Source of the DNA: Abelmoschus esculentus
Lineage: Eukaryota > Streptophyta > Magnoliopsida > Malvales > Malvaceae
Direction: 5' to 3'
Length of the DNA stretch: 64,000 nucleotides
NCBI GenBank assembly: GCA_035048815.1
Contig: JAUCBN010000005.1
Span: 19,432,517-19,496,516 of the forward strand
The notes beneath the pieces were generated by a model. That model worked only from the letters and a program-made list of their open reading frames with translations, did not search any database and was not told the DNA's origin. The position numbers were made by a program, and so were the translations under genes. Positions 54,571 to 64,000 of the stretch are shown piece by piece (positions within the stretch are counted from its first letter, which is position 1; each line of letters opens with the position of its first letter).

Positions 54571-55672
54571 GGTGATCTATTTTGCAGTTATGTTAATCTA
54601 ATATGATATGTTTTTTGTTCATGATTCTCTTGTAGAATAGATAAATGATATTTTGTTTTGTATTTATTGATGTCTTTCTTTCCTTAAATGATATTTTCTT
54701 TCCCGGTGATATTTGGAATTGTACTTCTGATTTTGATCACAGTACTGGCAGCCTAGAAAGTCGTATATGTTGGTCCCTGCATTTGTGGTGTTTTCAGTAA
54801 AGTAATTGACATGTTGCTTTTCTTGACAAGACATGATGGCTGACTCGAGGTTAGTTATATTTTCAAGTATATTGCAAAATCTATTATGATATTTTTGTTT
54901 GATGTTTGCAGACTGTGTATTTTTTTTTCAAGTTTATGTTTGGTTTTCTTGATAATAAGAATTCTCTGTTTTTCTCTATCAATTACATTCATGCAGAATT
55001 CTTTGTTTTCTTCGAAGTTTTACTTTTGTTCATCTGAAATGCTGGGTTTTTTTCTTATTTTTTAGTATTTATGATAATGTTGTAATAATATATTTTATCC
55101 TTTTGCCTTGAGATTTAATCCAGTATGTATATGATTATTATAGCATTTGTCAATGAAGATTTGCAAATTGTAAGTGTTTCGTATAAAAATCTTGAGCAAT
55201 TTCTTCATAATAATATGGATCTATATTACATACATACATATTATTGTGGTGATTTATTTTGCAGTTACGATGTTTTTGTCCAAGATTCTCTTATAGAGTA
55301 GATAAATGATATTTTGTTTTGCATTTGTTGGTGTCTTTCTTTCCTTAAATGTTGTTTGGTGATTTTATTTAAATTATTAGGAGAAGCATTTTGTGTTCTA
55401 TCTTGCAGAAATAATAGTACTAAAAACATTGTATCCGGTAGAATGTCTTCAATCTAGTTTATTTTCTTTTTTATCACCGTGGAGCTGAGGTAAGAGATTG
55501 AACAACCTTTCTTAGTTATTCATTTCTTCTAGAATAATAGTTCATTTCTTCTTCTTCTAAAAAGATAATTGGATAGTTGAGATCATTGCAAGCTTGTATA
55601 GAATTAGATGGGAAAATAAGAAAGGTTGCCCTAAATAAATTAGCTACTTTATTTACTTATTTATTTATTTAT

Positions 55673-55895
55673 TCATACATTCGTACATACATACAAACGT
55701 ACATTCATTTGTACATTTATACATTCATGCATACATACATGTATTCATGCATACATGCATTCATACATGCATTCATACATATATTTATGCATACGTACAT
55801 ACGTTCATACATACGTACATACATACATTTATGCATACGTACATATGTTCATACATACATACATACATACATTCATTACATACGTACATACTATT
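55673..55895 (+). repeat. CATA/CATT microsatellite in unit 2
   Basis: The counterpart of 54384-54570, expanded by about 36 bp with added CATGCATACATGCATTCATA steps. Confidence 0.9.
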
Positions 55896-56009
55896 GTGGT
55901 GATCTATTTTGCAGTTATGTTAATCTAATATGATATGTTTTTTGTTCATGATTCTCTTGTAGAATAGATAAATGATATTTTGTTTTGTATTTATTGGTGT
56001 CTTTCTTTC

Positions 56010-58430
56010 CTTAAATGTTGCTTGGTGGTTATTTAGAGTATTTACGGAAGCATTTTTGTCATTCGTACATACATACATACATATATTCATTCGTACATAC
56101 GTATATACGTACATACATACTATTGTGGTGATCTAATACGATATGTTTTTGTTCATGATTCTCTTATAGAGTAGATAAATGATATTTTGTTTTGCATTTT
56201 TTGGTGTTTTTCTTTCCTTAAATATTGTTTGGTGGTTATTTAGATTATATGGAGAAGCATTTTGTGTTTTATCTTGCAGAAAGAATAGTACTAAAAACAT
56301 TGTACCTAGTCGAGTGTCTTCAATCTAGTTTATTTTCTTTTTTATTAGCGTGGAGTTGAGGTAAGAGATTGGACAATCTTTCTTGTTTATTCATTCGTTC
56401 ATACGTACATATGTACGTACGTACATATATACTATTGTGGTGAATTATTTTGCAGTTATGTTTAATCTAATATGATATGTTTTTGTTCATGATTTTCTTG
56501 TAGAGTAGATAAATGATATTTTGTTTTGCATTTATTGTCGTTTTTTTCCTTAAATGTTGCTTGGTGGTTATTTAGATTACTTGGAGAATCATTTTGTGTT
56601 TGATCTTGCAAAAAGAATAGTGCTAAAAACATTGTACGCTGTAGAATGTCTTTAATCTAGTTTATTTTCTTTTTAATCATCGTGGAGTTGAGGTAAGAGA
56701 TTGTGGACAACCTTTCTTGGTTATTCATTTTTTCTAGAATAATAGTTCATTTGTTGTTGTTGTTCTTCTTCTAAACAAATAATTGGACAATTGAGATCAT
56801 TGCAAGCTTGTATAGAATTAAATGGGTAAATAAGGAAGGTTGCCTTAAATAAACTAGCTACCAGATATAGTATTATTGGTCCACCATGATATTACGTAAC
56901 TTCTACTCATTTTACTTTTGGATTGTTGTGATATTTTTTACTGATTAGGTGAAGAAGACCTATGGAGGTAAGTGGGAAAATGATAGATGCTCAGAAAAAT
57001 ATGTTGGATGATAAATTTAGTTGAAAGGTTTGTGTATATGCTTTTATATCTAATTTATATGTTTATATTTTTTTTTCTCTTTTGAACTTGATATATTGTC
57101 AATCTGAGAGATGAAAAGAAGGTTAGTTGTCATGGTGAAGCAAAAGCTATCTTCTTTTGTTGTAAGGAGTTTTCTCACAGCTTCTTGATGCAATTCTTCT
57201 TTTAGGCGTACACACAGGTATCTACTGAAGTTGACAAATTTATTTAAATTTGCACGAATCTTTATGTTATAGGATTAAAGTATTACATCAACACATTTTA
57301 GCCCGTGAAACATACATTCAATTCGTACATACATTCATTCGTATATACATACGTTCAATCGTACTTGCATATATTCAATTGTACATTCATTTATGTATTC
57401 ATACATACATACATTCATGCATTCATACATACATGTACATTCATGCATGCATGCATGCATGTATGCATACATACATACGTTCATGCGTGCGTACATACAT
57501 ACTATTGTAGTGATTTATTTTGCAGTTATGTTTATCTAATACAATATGTTTTTGTTCATGATTCTCTTATAGAGTAGATAAATGATATTTTGTTTTGTAT
57601 TTATTAGTGTTTTTCTTTCTTTAAATGTTGCTTGGTGATTATTATAATATTTGCAGAAGTATTTTGTCATTCGTACTTACATATATTCATTTATACATAC
57701 ATACGTACATACATTTTATTGTGGTGATTTATTTTGCAGTTATGTTTAATATAATACGATATGTTTTTGTTTTACATTTATTGGTATTTTTCTTTCCTTA
57801 AATGTTGTTTGGTGGTTTTATTTAAATTATTTGGAGAAGCATTTTGTGTTCTATCTTGCAGAAAGAATAGTACTAAAAATATTGTACTTGGTCGAATGTC
57901 TTCAATCTTGTTTATTTTTTTTTATCATCGCGGAGCTGAGGTAAGAGATTAGACAACCTTTCTTGGTTATTTATTTCTTCTAGAATAGTAGTTCATTTCT
58001 TCTTCTAAACAAATAATTGGACAGTTGAGATCATTGCAAGCTTGTATATAGAATTAGATGAAAAAATAAGAAAGATTGTCCTAAATAAACTAGATACTAG
58101 ATTGTTGTGATATTCTTTAATTGATTAGGTGTAGAAGACCTATATAGATACATGAAAAGATTACAGATGCTTAGAAAAATATGCTGGATGATAAATTTAA
58201 TTGAAAGGTTTGTGTATGCTTTTACTTCTAATTTATATGTTTGTGTTTTTTTCCCTTTTGAACATGATATATTGTCAAGTTCTGAGAGATAAAAAAAGAA
58301 GGTCGATTGTCCTGGTGATTGCTCGAAGGATGTATGAAAAAATAGGTATCTTTCTGTCTTTTCTTTTATTGTGAGGAGTTTCTCACAACTTCTTGATGCA
58401 ATTATTCTATTAGGCGTTGAGAAATTTATT
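56010..58430 (+). repeat. partial, older copies of the same repeat unit
   Basis: Shortened derivatives follow the two full units. TGGTGATTTATTTTGCAGTT followed by GTTCATGATTCTCTTRTAGA occurs at about 56124, 56438, 57509 and 57721. GGTAAGAGATTGGACAAYCT-type segments occur at about 56360, 56691 and 57939. A larger block with GAAGACCTAT and GATGATAAATTTAATTGAAA (about 56950-57230) is repeated at about 58130-58430. Between the copies lie CATA-type microsatellites (56065-56125, 56390-56430, 57305-57505, 57668-57718). Confidence 0.7.
57305..57505 (+). repeat. CATA/CATT/CATG microsatellite
   Basis: Begins ACATACATTCAATTCGTACA and includes a CATGCATGCATGCATG run. Confidence 0.9.
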
Positions 58431-58497
58431 TATTTAAATTAGTACGAATCTCTGTGTTTGGATTAAAATATTAAAACATCAACAATTTTTAACTTGT

Positions 58498-59412
58498 GAG
58501 ACATACAATCATCCATACAAACATATGCATATTCATATAGTACTTACATATATTCAATTGTACATGCAGTATATTCATATATTCATTAGTACGTTCATAT
58601 GTATATTCGCACATATATACATGCTTTCATATGCATATATACATTCAAGCATTCATATTGTACATACATGCATTTATGCATTCATGCATACATACATTCA
58701 TGCATGAATACATACATAACATGCATTAATGCATTCATATACATACATTCATATATTTATGCTTTTATATATATTCGTACATTCATATACATACATTCGT
58801 GCATTCATTTGTATATACATACATTTATGCATTCATATATATACACACATTCATGCATATATACATTATGAATACATACGAATATGCATTTATATATATA
58901 TATACATACATTCATGCATTTGACGTACATACATTCATTTGTACATACATTCATTCGTACATATACATACATTCATTCGTACGTACATATGCATGCATAA
59001 ACATGCATGCATATATGTACATGCATATACATGTATACATATGTACATGCATGCATACATACATACATACATTCATTTGTACACACATACATATATTCAT
59101 TAGTACATACATACACATATGCATGCATGCATACATACATACATACATACATACATACATACATACATACATTCATTTGTACACACATACATTCATACGT
59201 ACACACACACATTCGTATGTACATACATACATTCATACGTACACACATACATACATATGTACATACATACATACATACATTCGTACACACGTAAACACGT
59301 ACATACGTACATACACATACACATACACACGTACATACACATACACATACACACATATGTACGTACATACATACATAAACATGCCTACCTACCTACCTAC
59401 ATAAATGTACGT
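58498..59412 (+). repeat. long CATA/CATT microsatellite (about 915 bp)
   Basis: Imperfect tetranucleotide array of CATA with CATT, CGTA, CATG and CACA interruptions. The purest CATA stretch is at about 59131-59171; CATACACATACACATACACA lies near 59310-59352, CCTACCTACCTAC at 59386-59398, and GCGTGCGCGTGCACACACAC at the end. All open frames here (repeating IHTY, or MYVC on the other strand) are artefacts of the repeat. Confidence 0.95.
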
Positions 59413-59430
59413 GCGTGCGCGTGCACACAC

Positions 59431-59476
59431 ACACTCGTAATGTATGGGATGTATGAAATCTGATGCTAATGTCTTC
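59431..59476 (+). repeat. left part of a duplicated SRP9 intron-2 segment
   Basis: CGTAATGTATGGGATGTATG then AAATCTGATGCTAATGTCTTC matches SRP9 intron 2 (48555-48620 region: GATACTAATGTCTTTTCAAT and TAATGTATGGGATGTATTG). It is cut at AATGTCTTC by the TIR element and resumes at 62743. Confidence 0.65.
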
Positions 59477-60582
59477 CTTAGTTTTAAAAAGCACGTCTAG
59501 CCACGTTTAAGGCACCAGGTGAGGGGAGAGGTTGATGGAAAAATGCTTTGACCGGCAATAAAAAGCGTACGCTTCAATCAAGGTGTTAGGCGCCGCATCT
59601 TTGGCGCTTCACGTATGAACCTAAGAAATTTGATGCTCGAAAGAAGAAATGAAGGAAAAAATATTTTTTTGAGAAGCGAAAAAGATAAAGGGAAGAAGAT
59701 GAAGTGTAAAACAACATCAGATGGTAGGAAGAAGAGACTCCTTGTTTTATGGAATTTTATAGGGCTAATATCTTTTTTTATTTAGTTGTAACAACCCGAA
59801 TTTATCGTATCCGAGTGTCTATTTTACCCGTTGGGTTGGGCTTCGGTTTTGGGCCACAAGTTGTGAGGTTTTGGGCTGTGTTGGGCCTTTGTTTGGGTTG
59901 CCTTGAGCCCAAGGGATGATAGAAGGGCTTTTTGATCCTTTCCTTTGTTTAGGACAAGGGGGAAGGGAGAGGTTTTGATTTTCTCTGCAGAAAATCAATT
60001 TAGTGAAGTCACCATTCCTTCCTTGTTTCATCTTTTCTCTCATCCACCCCAAGAACAAAGGTAGATCTTGAGAGTTTAAGGTTGAATCCCGTTTTTATGC
60101 AAGAGAGAAAGTTGGAGGGTTGCTAAAGATCTTTTAAACAAGGTAAGAATGTATAGGTTTGATGGAGATGGAGGTTTAAGAGGGGTTTTGAGTTGAGTTC
60201 GGGTTTGACTTTTGGAGGGCTTAAATCCAGTTTTTCTTAGTGTTTTTAAGCTTTGAGGATCATCCTAGGACGGTTCTAAATTGTTATTAACCTTCCTTTT
60301 GTAAAGAAATAAGTGAAAGACCCATCCTCAAGCTTAGAAGGGGGAAGAGCTTGAAGAGGTGTGGAGCTTGCTTGGGTTGTTGTAGCTTGCTAAGGTTGGT
60401 ACTCCCAACTCCTTCTTCATCATCCATTCATGGTAGGATGCATAGCATATAGAAAAATCATGTATGTGTGTTGTCTTGCTTGGTTTGCTTGAAAATGGGT
60501 AGGAAAACTTTGGAATCGTTTAGGTAAGGTTTGAGGGTGAAACTTTAGAATTTCTAAGTGCAGACCCGTCCTTAGTGCAGGG

Positions 60583-60853
60583 GGTATCGATACTCGGGCT
60601 ACCGGTATCGATACCCATGAGAGCATTTTGGCCTGTTGTTTAGGGGTATCGAACCTTGTTTCGATTTCTAGGGAGTCCAGAAACTTTTTGTATCGATACT
60701 TGTATCGAAACGAGTCCTCCCCTTTTTGTTGACTTTTGAAGTTGGTCAACAGTCTCGATACTGGTATCGATACCTATGTGTTCGATACCCTCTTTGGGTG
60801 GGTATCGATACAGGGTGTTCCGATATCCTACTTAAGGGTATCGATACCCCTGT
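60583..60853 (+). repeat. cluster of GTATCGATACC words
   Basis: About eight palindromic or near-palindromic GTATCGATAC or GTATCGAAAC sites within 270 bp of the LTR. Related TCGAAAC/GTTTCGATAC words recur at 63640-63930. Confidence 0.7.
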
Positions 60854-61137
60854 GTATTTTGGCCAAGATGGGTAGAGTTTGGGCTCGGTGTTTCTTAGTA
60901 AATAATTACTTTAATCTAAAAGCTACAAAATAAATTATCGAACTAATGTTGATAATCATAAACCCGAAAGACTTAAGTATGATGAAGTTTAATGTCTTAT
61001 TGTGATAGATCTTAGGTGGATCATTTGTGGGGTTTGTGTCCTTGAGTGTTGGAAATACGGATATCCATAAGTATTACAACACGACGAAGACCATCCGATG
61101 TAACATTCTGGATGATGATTTGACGACTATCTCGAGT

Positions 61138-61378
61138 GTAGGATCCCGATGCTGTGTGGACGTGGGCCTCATTCGAAGATACTCGATATGACATTCCGAG
61201 TATGGGATTTGGAGGATCCCGATGATGTATGGACGCGGGCCTCATTCCCGGATGTAGAATCCCGATGCTGTATGGACGCGACTCATCCTTTAGTATGGGA
61301 TCCTGATGCTGTATGGACGCGGGCCCTACTCGTAGTGTAAGATCCTGATGCTGTGTGGATGCGGGCCTCACTACCTTG
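61138..61378 (+). repeat. minisatellite inside the LTR
   Basis: Five units beginning GGATCCCGATGCTGTGTGGA or close variants at about 61141, 61213, 61257, 61299 and 61342. Each continues CGCGGGCCTCA; spacing is 42-72 bp. Confidence 0.8.
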
Positions 61379-61731
61379 TATGCTTTAATTGATTTGTATA
61401 TGCTATGTGAGATAATATACATCTCATTTATGCCGTGTGATAGGCAAACATGCTAGACCATCATACCATGCATGTGATTTATATGCCTTGCTTTACTGCT
61501 TTGATATGCATGATGTTGGTCGAGTTTGACATATCCACTGAACTTGTGTGGCTCATCGTTCGAAATCTGTTTTCGTGCGTACGGGTCCCGTGGAGCACCA
61601 TCAAGGTTTGAACTTTCAACAACGACCGTGTTGTCAGAGTACATTTATTTGATGTAGTGGGCATAGTATTATGTCAAACCCTATTGTAATTTGTAACTCT
61701 GTTATTTTTGATTGGGTCGAATGTTTTTAAA

Positions 61732-62097
61732 TAGTCTGTAATAATTTTGGAGCTCCGATTTACTTTAAATCATTTTGGGTTTGTTTTAATTTAAGTGGAC
61801 TTATGGAATTGGTTTTAGACTCTATGTGATTTTATTATTGGACTTTTAAAGAAAATTTTGAAATATGGGTTTTGGGCCGGAGGCCCAATGTGACATCAGG
61901 GTTGGGTGTTACATTAGTCTGTAATAATTTTGGAGCTCCAATTTACTTTAAATCATTTTGGGTTTGTTTTAATTTAAGTGGACTTATGGAATTGGTTTTG
62001 GACTCTATGTGATTTTATTATTAGACTTTTAAAGGAAATTTTGAAATATGGGTTTTGGGCCTCCGGCCCAATGTGACATCAGGGTTGGGTGTTACAT
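61732..62097 (+). repeat. 183-bp tandem duplication at the LTR end
   Basis: TAGTCTGTAATAATTTTGGA starts both units (61732 and 61915). They are almost identical except that the palindromic core is GGGCCGGAGGCCC in the first and its inverse GGGCCTCCGGCCC in the second. Each unit ends GGGTTGGGTGTTACA. Confidence 0.85.
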
Positions 62098-62101
62098 TAG
62101 T

Positions 62102-62640
62102 ATTGTACATCACGTTTACCGTGAGGTTATTAGCTTCTTAATATTTTATATAACTATATATTTTTTGTAATGATTAATTATTTTTTCAATTTCCTGAACA
62201 AACATTACAAACCCTATTTTTTAAATATATTTTATTATTAAATTTATAAGTAATTTATTTAGTTTTAAATAAATTATTTCATAAACCTTAAGAATAAAAA
62301 ATATTTATCGAATTTTTATAAATTATTTTTTAAAAGATTATAAAATATTATTTTATAATTTTATTTTATATTTATCGTACCTTATCTTATATTTTTAATA
62401 ATTAAAAACTATAGAAGATTAAAAAGTAAAAATATATTATAGTGAAATTATTTATAAAATTGAAAATTAATTAAAATTTTATTTATATTTTATAACAATA
62501 TTTTTATTTTATTTCTTATTTTATTTATTTATATAATTAAATTATTTGTATGTTTATATTTAATTTATATAACTTTTTTTCATTTTTAGTTTATTTTCAT
62601 ACTTATATTTAATTGATATAAATGATATTTATATTATTTA
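62102..62640. other. AT-rich interior of the TIR element
   Basis: Nothing recognisable, only A/T runs. Confidence 0.5.
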
Positions 62641-62742
62641 ATATAAAGTGCGCTTTGCCTACGAAAGACGAGCGCTTTCACCTAGCGTCTCGACTTTTAG
62701 GACCTTTTGCGTTTCGGAGCGCCTAACGCCCTTTAAAACTAA

Positions 62743-62900
62743 AATGTCTTCTCATTCTCTTTTAAACACTTGTAATGTTATAGGATGTATGAAATTTGTA
62801 TTTGTTAGTACCTTGTTTCTTTCATGGTATATGTTACGGGTTTGCTCATTGTTAATTATTTATTTGTTATTAATGCTTTAAGTGTATTTGCCCCAAAACT
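62743..62900 (+). pseudogene. right part of duplicated SRP9 intron 2 / exon 3 fragment
   Basis: CTCTTTTAAACACTTGTAAT and GGGTTTGCTCATTGTTAATT match SRP9 intron 2 (48575-48695: CTCTTTTAAACACTTGTAAT, GGGTTTGCTCATTGTTGATT). The homology carries over the exon-3 boundary in decayed form (GCTTTAAGTGTATTTGCC against CCCTTAAGTTCAAAACTG). The acceptor TTACTAG has become TTATTAATG. A dead partial copy of the gene about 14 kb upstream. Confidence 0.65.
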
Positions 62901-64000
62901 GTGCATGTATTGGGATGTAGTTGAGTGGTTTTTTATGCCTTACACTAAAAATTAGGTTTAGGGTTTATTACTATGATTTTATGGTTAAGGTTTAGAGAAT
63001 TTGGGGTATTGTTAGGTTTGATATAGTTCGATGGACAACCGATTAGCTTGCTAATTTGATGAAGAATTGGTAATTTGGGTGTTTGTTGTGGAGGCAATGA
63101 AAAATAGATAATTAACAAAAGGATTTATAGTGGTTCGGTCTTTGAACAAACACCTACATCCACTACCTTAGCTTCCCACTAAGAATTTCCCAAATTCACT
63201 AAGAATCTTTCCTTTTGAGGATAAAGGGCTAACCTTATAAACCTTGATTAAAACTCGAATCAAGCATCCAAAGTTTATAACCCGAACTTTAGGAATCCTT
63301 TCAACAAAGAGATAAACTAAACAAACTTTGATAATCCTTCTAATAAGACTAATTATTTCTAACTAAGCTCTTACCCAATTTTAAGACACTTGAGCATACG
63401 TAAACATTACGCTCACAAGTGTATGTCTACTCAAAGGTTGAAAATTAAGCTTTAAGACAATTGTTTTTTTTTTTACGGAATAAGAAAATTGTTTGATTAT
63501 AATGTTGTTACAATTGAAGCATTAGTCTTTTTTTGATACTTGAGGCTTTCTTTTATCATCCCAAATGAGCTTTTATTCGTTGGTGATCGTTGGGATTGAT
63601 TTGGAGCTTGTTTCAAGGCATATTTTTGCTTCTAGTAAAATCGATATTGAAACGCGTGAAAACTGTTTCGATACAGCTGCTTTGGAAAATAGCCGTTTTG
63701 ATACTTATTGAAACGCGTGAAAACTGTTTCAAGGCCTAAGCCGTTTTGATACTTGCTCCTAGCCGTTGGGATTTTTATAAAATCGTTAATGATCGTTGGG
63801 GGTGTATCGAAACAGGTATTAAAACCAAAACTCACAATGAAAAAACAATATCAAAATGGTTCAAGACCATATCAAAACGATTGTGTTATTTTGCCTTTAA
63901 AAAGTATGACTATATCGAAACACCTGAGAGGTTTATCGAACCGCCTATGTTAATTATTTGGTTTCTTTAAATCATTTAATGCACCTTTAATCTCTTAAAA
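62901..64000. mobile_element. LTR-retrotransposon-like debris to the right edge
   Basis: GGATTTATAGTGGTTCGGTC then CACCTACATCCACTACCTTA is a phrase I associate with plant copia-type LTRs. 63640-63930 repeats GAAACGCGTGAAAACTGTTT twice (about 63649 and 63709) along with TCGATAC words. No coding frame, and the ends are not visible in the window. Confidence 0.35.

Larger units (their letters stand above)
53419..56010 (+). repeat. 1,286-bp tandem duplication including the syntaxin last exon
   Basis: Unit 1 starts at GGTGATATTTGGAATTGTAC (53419), unit 2 at the same words at 54705. The two stay nearly identical for the full length, including AAGACATGATGGCTGACTCG, GGTTTTCTTGATAATAAGAA, GTATCCGGTAGAATGTCTTC and the following CATA-type microsatellite. 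In unit 2 the anchor frame reads VIFGIVLLILITVLAA and then a TAG (54754), the natural syntaxin end, whereas unit 1 reads through into LKVVYVG. High similarity implies a recent event. Confidence 0.85.
59787..62096 (+). mobile_element. solo LTR nested in the TIR element
   Basis: Begins TGTAACAACCCG and ends GGGTTGGGTGTTACA, so the termini are TG..CA with the inverted words TGTAACA/TGTTACA. Direct 5-bp repeats TTAGT flank it (59782-59786 and 62097-62101). 2,310 bp with no retroviral-type frames, so a single LTR left by recombination. It includes a cluster of GTATCGATAC words (60585-60850), a GATCCCGATGCTGT minisatellite and a terminal tandem duplication. Orientation is arbitrary. Confidence 0.75.
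59477..62742. mobile_element. TIR element (MULE-like) inserted in the SRP9-derived segment
   Basis: The left end TTAGTTTTAAAAAGCACG (from 59478) pairs with the complement of the right end (TTAGTTTTAAAGGGCGTTAG). Flanking duplications AATGTCTTC at 59468-59476 and 62743-62751 are identical. Inside the ends are GC-rich words of the type GGTGTTAGGCGCCGCATC and GCGTTTCGGAGCGCCTAACG. SRP9 intron 2 shows the uninterrupted site (CTAATGTCTTTTCAATCTC). Without the nested LTR the element would be about 950 bp. No transposase. Short TIRs with a 9-bp duplication suit a Mutator-superfamily member. Confidence 0.7.

Noticed and set aside
58525..59463. Open frames up to 201 codons rich in His-Thr-Tyr-Ile or Met-Tyr-Val-Cys
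   Set aside because: They are translations of the CATA-type microsatellite in every frame and on both strands; there is no codon bias and no family.
63746..63970. 66-74 codon frames near the right edge
   Set aside because: They lie in repeat-like sequence with TCGAAAC words and have no recognisable domain.

Overview
The window is nuclear DNA of a dicot plant. It is very AT-rich, its genes have GT-AG introns, and its proteins belong to plant families: PPR proteins, an early nodulin-like phytocyanin, an EG45-like protein, a UGT708-type glycosyltransferase, DUF716 and DUF4220/DUF594 proteins, a plant calmodulin-binding-domain protein and SRP9. A long terminal repeat packed with TATCGATA motifs suggests Malvaceae (cotton or cacao relatives), but that is a guess from memory.

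Layout. 1-0.7 kb: 5' leader of a minus-strand gene that leaves the window. 1.7-3.6 kb: a decayed, unrecognised minus-strand gene with a surviving promoter-like first exon. 3.66-5.32 kb: a Mutator-like element with long terminal inverted repeats and a perfect 9-bp target duplication, carrying a frameshifted DUF716 gene. 7.3-8.1 kb: early nodulin-like protein. 9.2-11.1 kb: E-type PPR gene (frameshifted). 11.4-13.5 kb: saccharopine dehydrogenase-like oxidoreductase (frameshifted), convergent with the PPR gene. 15.8-18.3 kb: intact P-type PPR gene. 20.2-20.7 kb: EG45-like apoplastic protein. 23.0-25.0 kb: DUF4220/DUF594 protein with a damaged 5' end. 25-30.9 kb: transposon debris. 31.0-32.4 kb: UGT708-like (candidate C-) glycosyltransferase. 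33.5-38.3 kb: MITEs and foldback repeats in AT-rich DNA. 38.9-42.1 kb: calmodulin-binding protein gene with a 5'-UTR intron. 46.5-49.1 kb: complete four-exon SRP9 gene. 52.8-58.4 kb: a syntaxin (SYP2-type) pseudogene whose last-exon region has been duplicated in tandem, mixed with CATA-type microsatellites. 58.5-59.4 kb: a 0.9-kb CATA/CATT microsatellite. 59.4-62.9 kb: a duplicated piece of SRP9 intron 2 split by a TIR element that itself contains a solo LTR. 63-64 kb: LTR-like debris.

The genes are independent transcription units with no operon or pathway linkage. The main stories are structural. Several TIR elements keep their 9-bp target duplications; one has captured a gene, and one has an empty-site counterpart inside the same window. 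Three otherwise conserved genes carry small coding indels, either real decay or assembly error.
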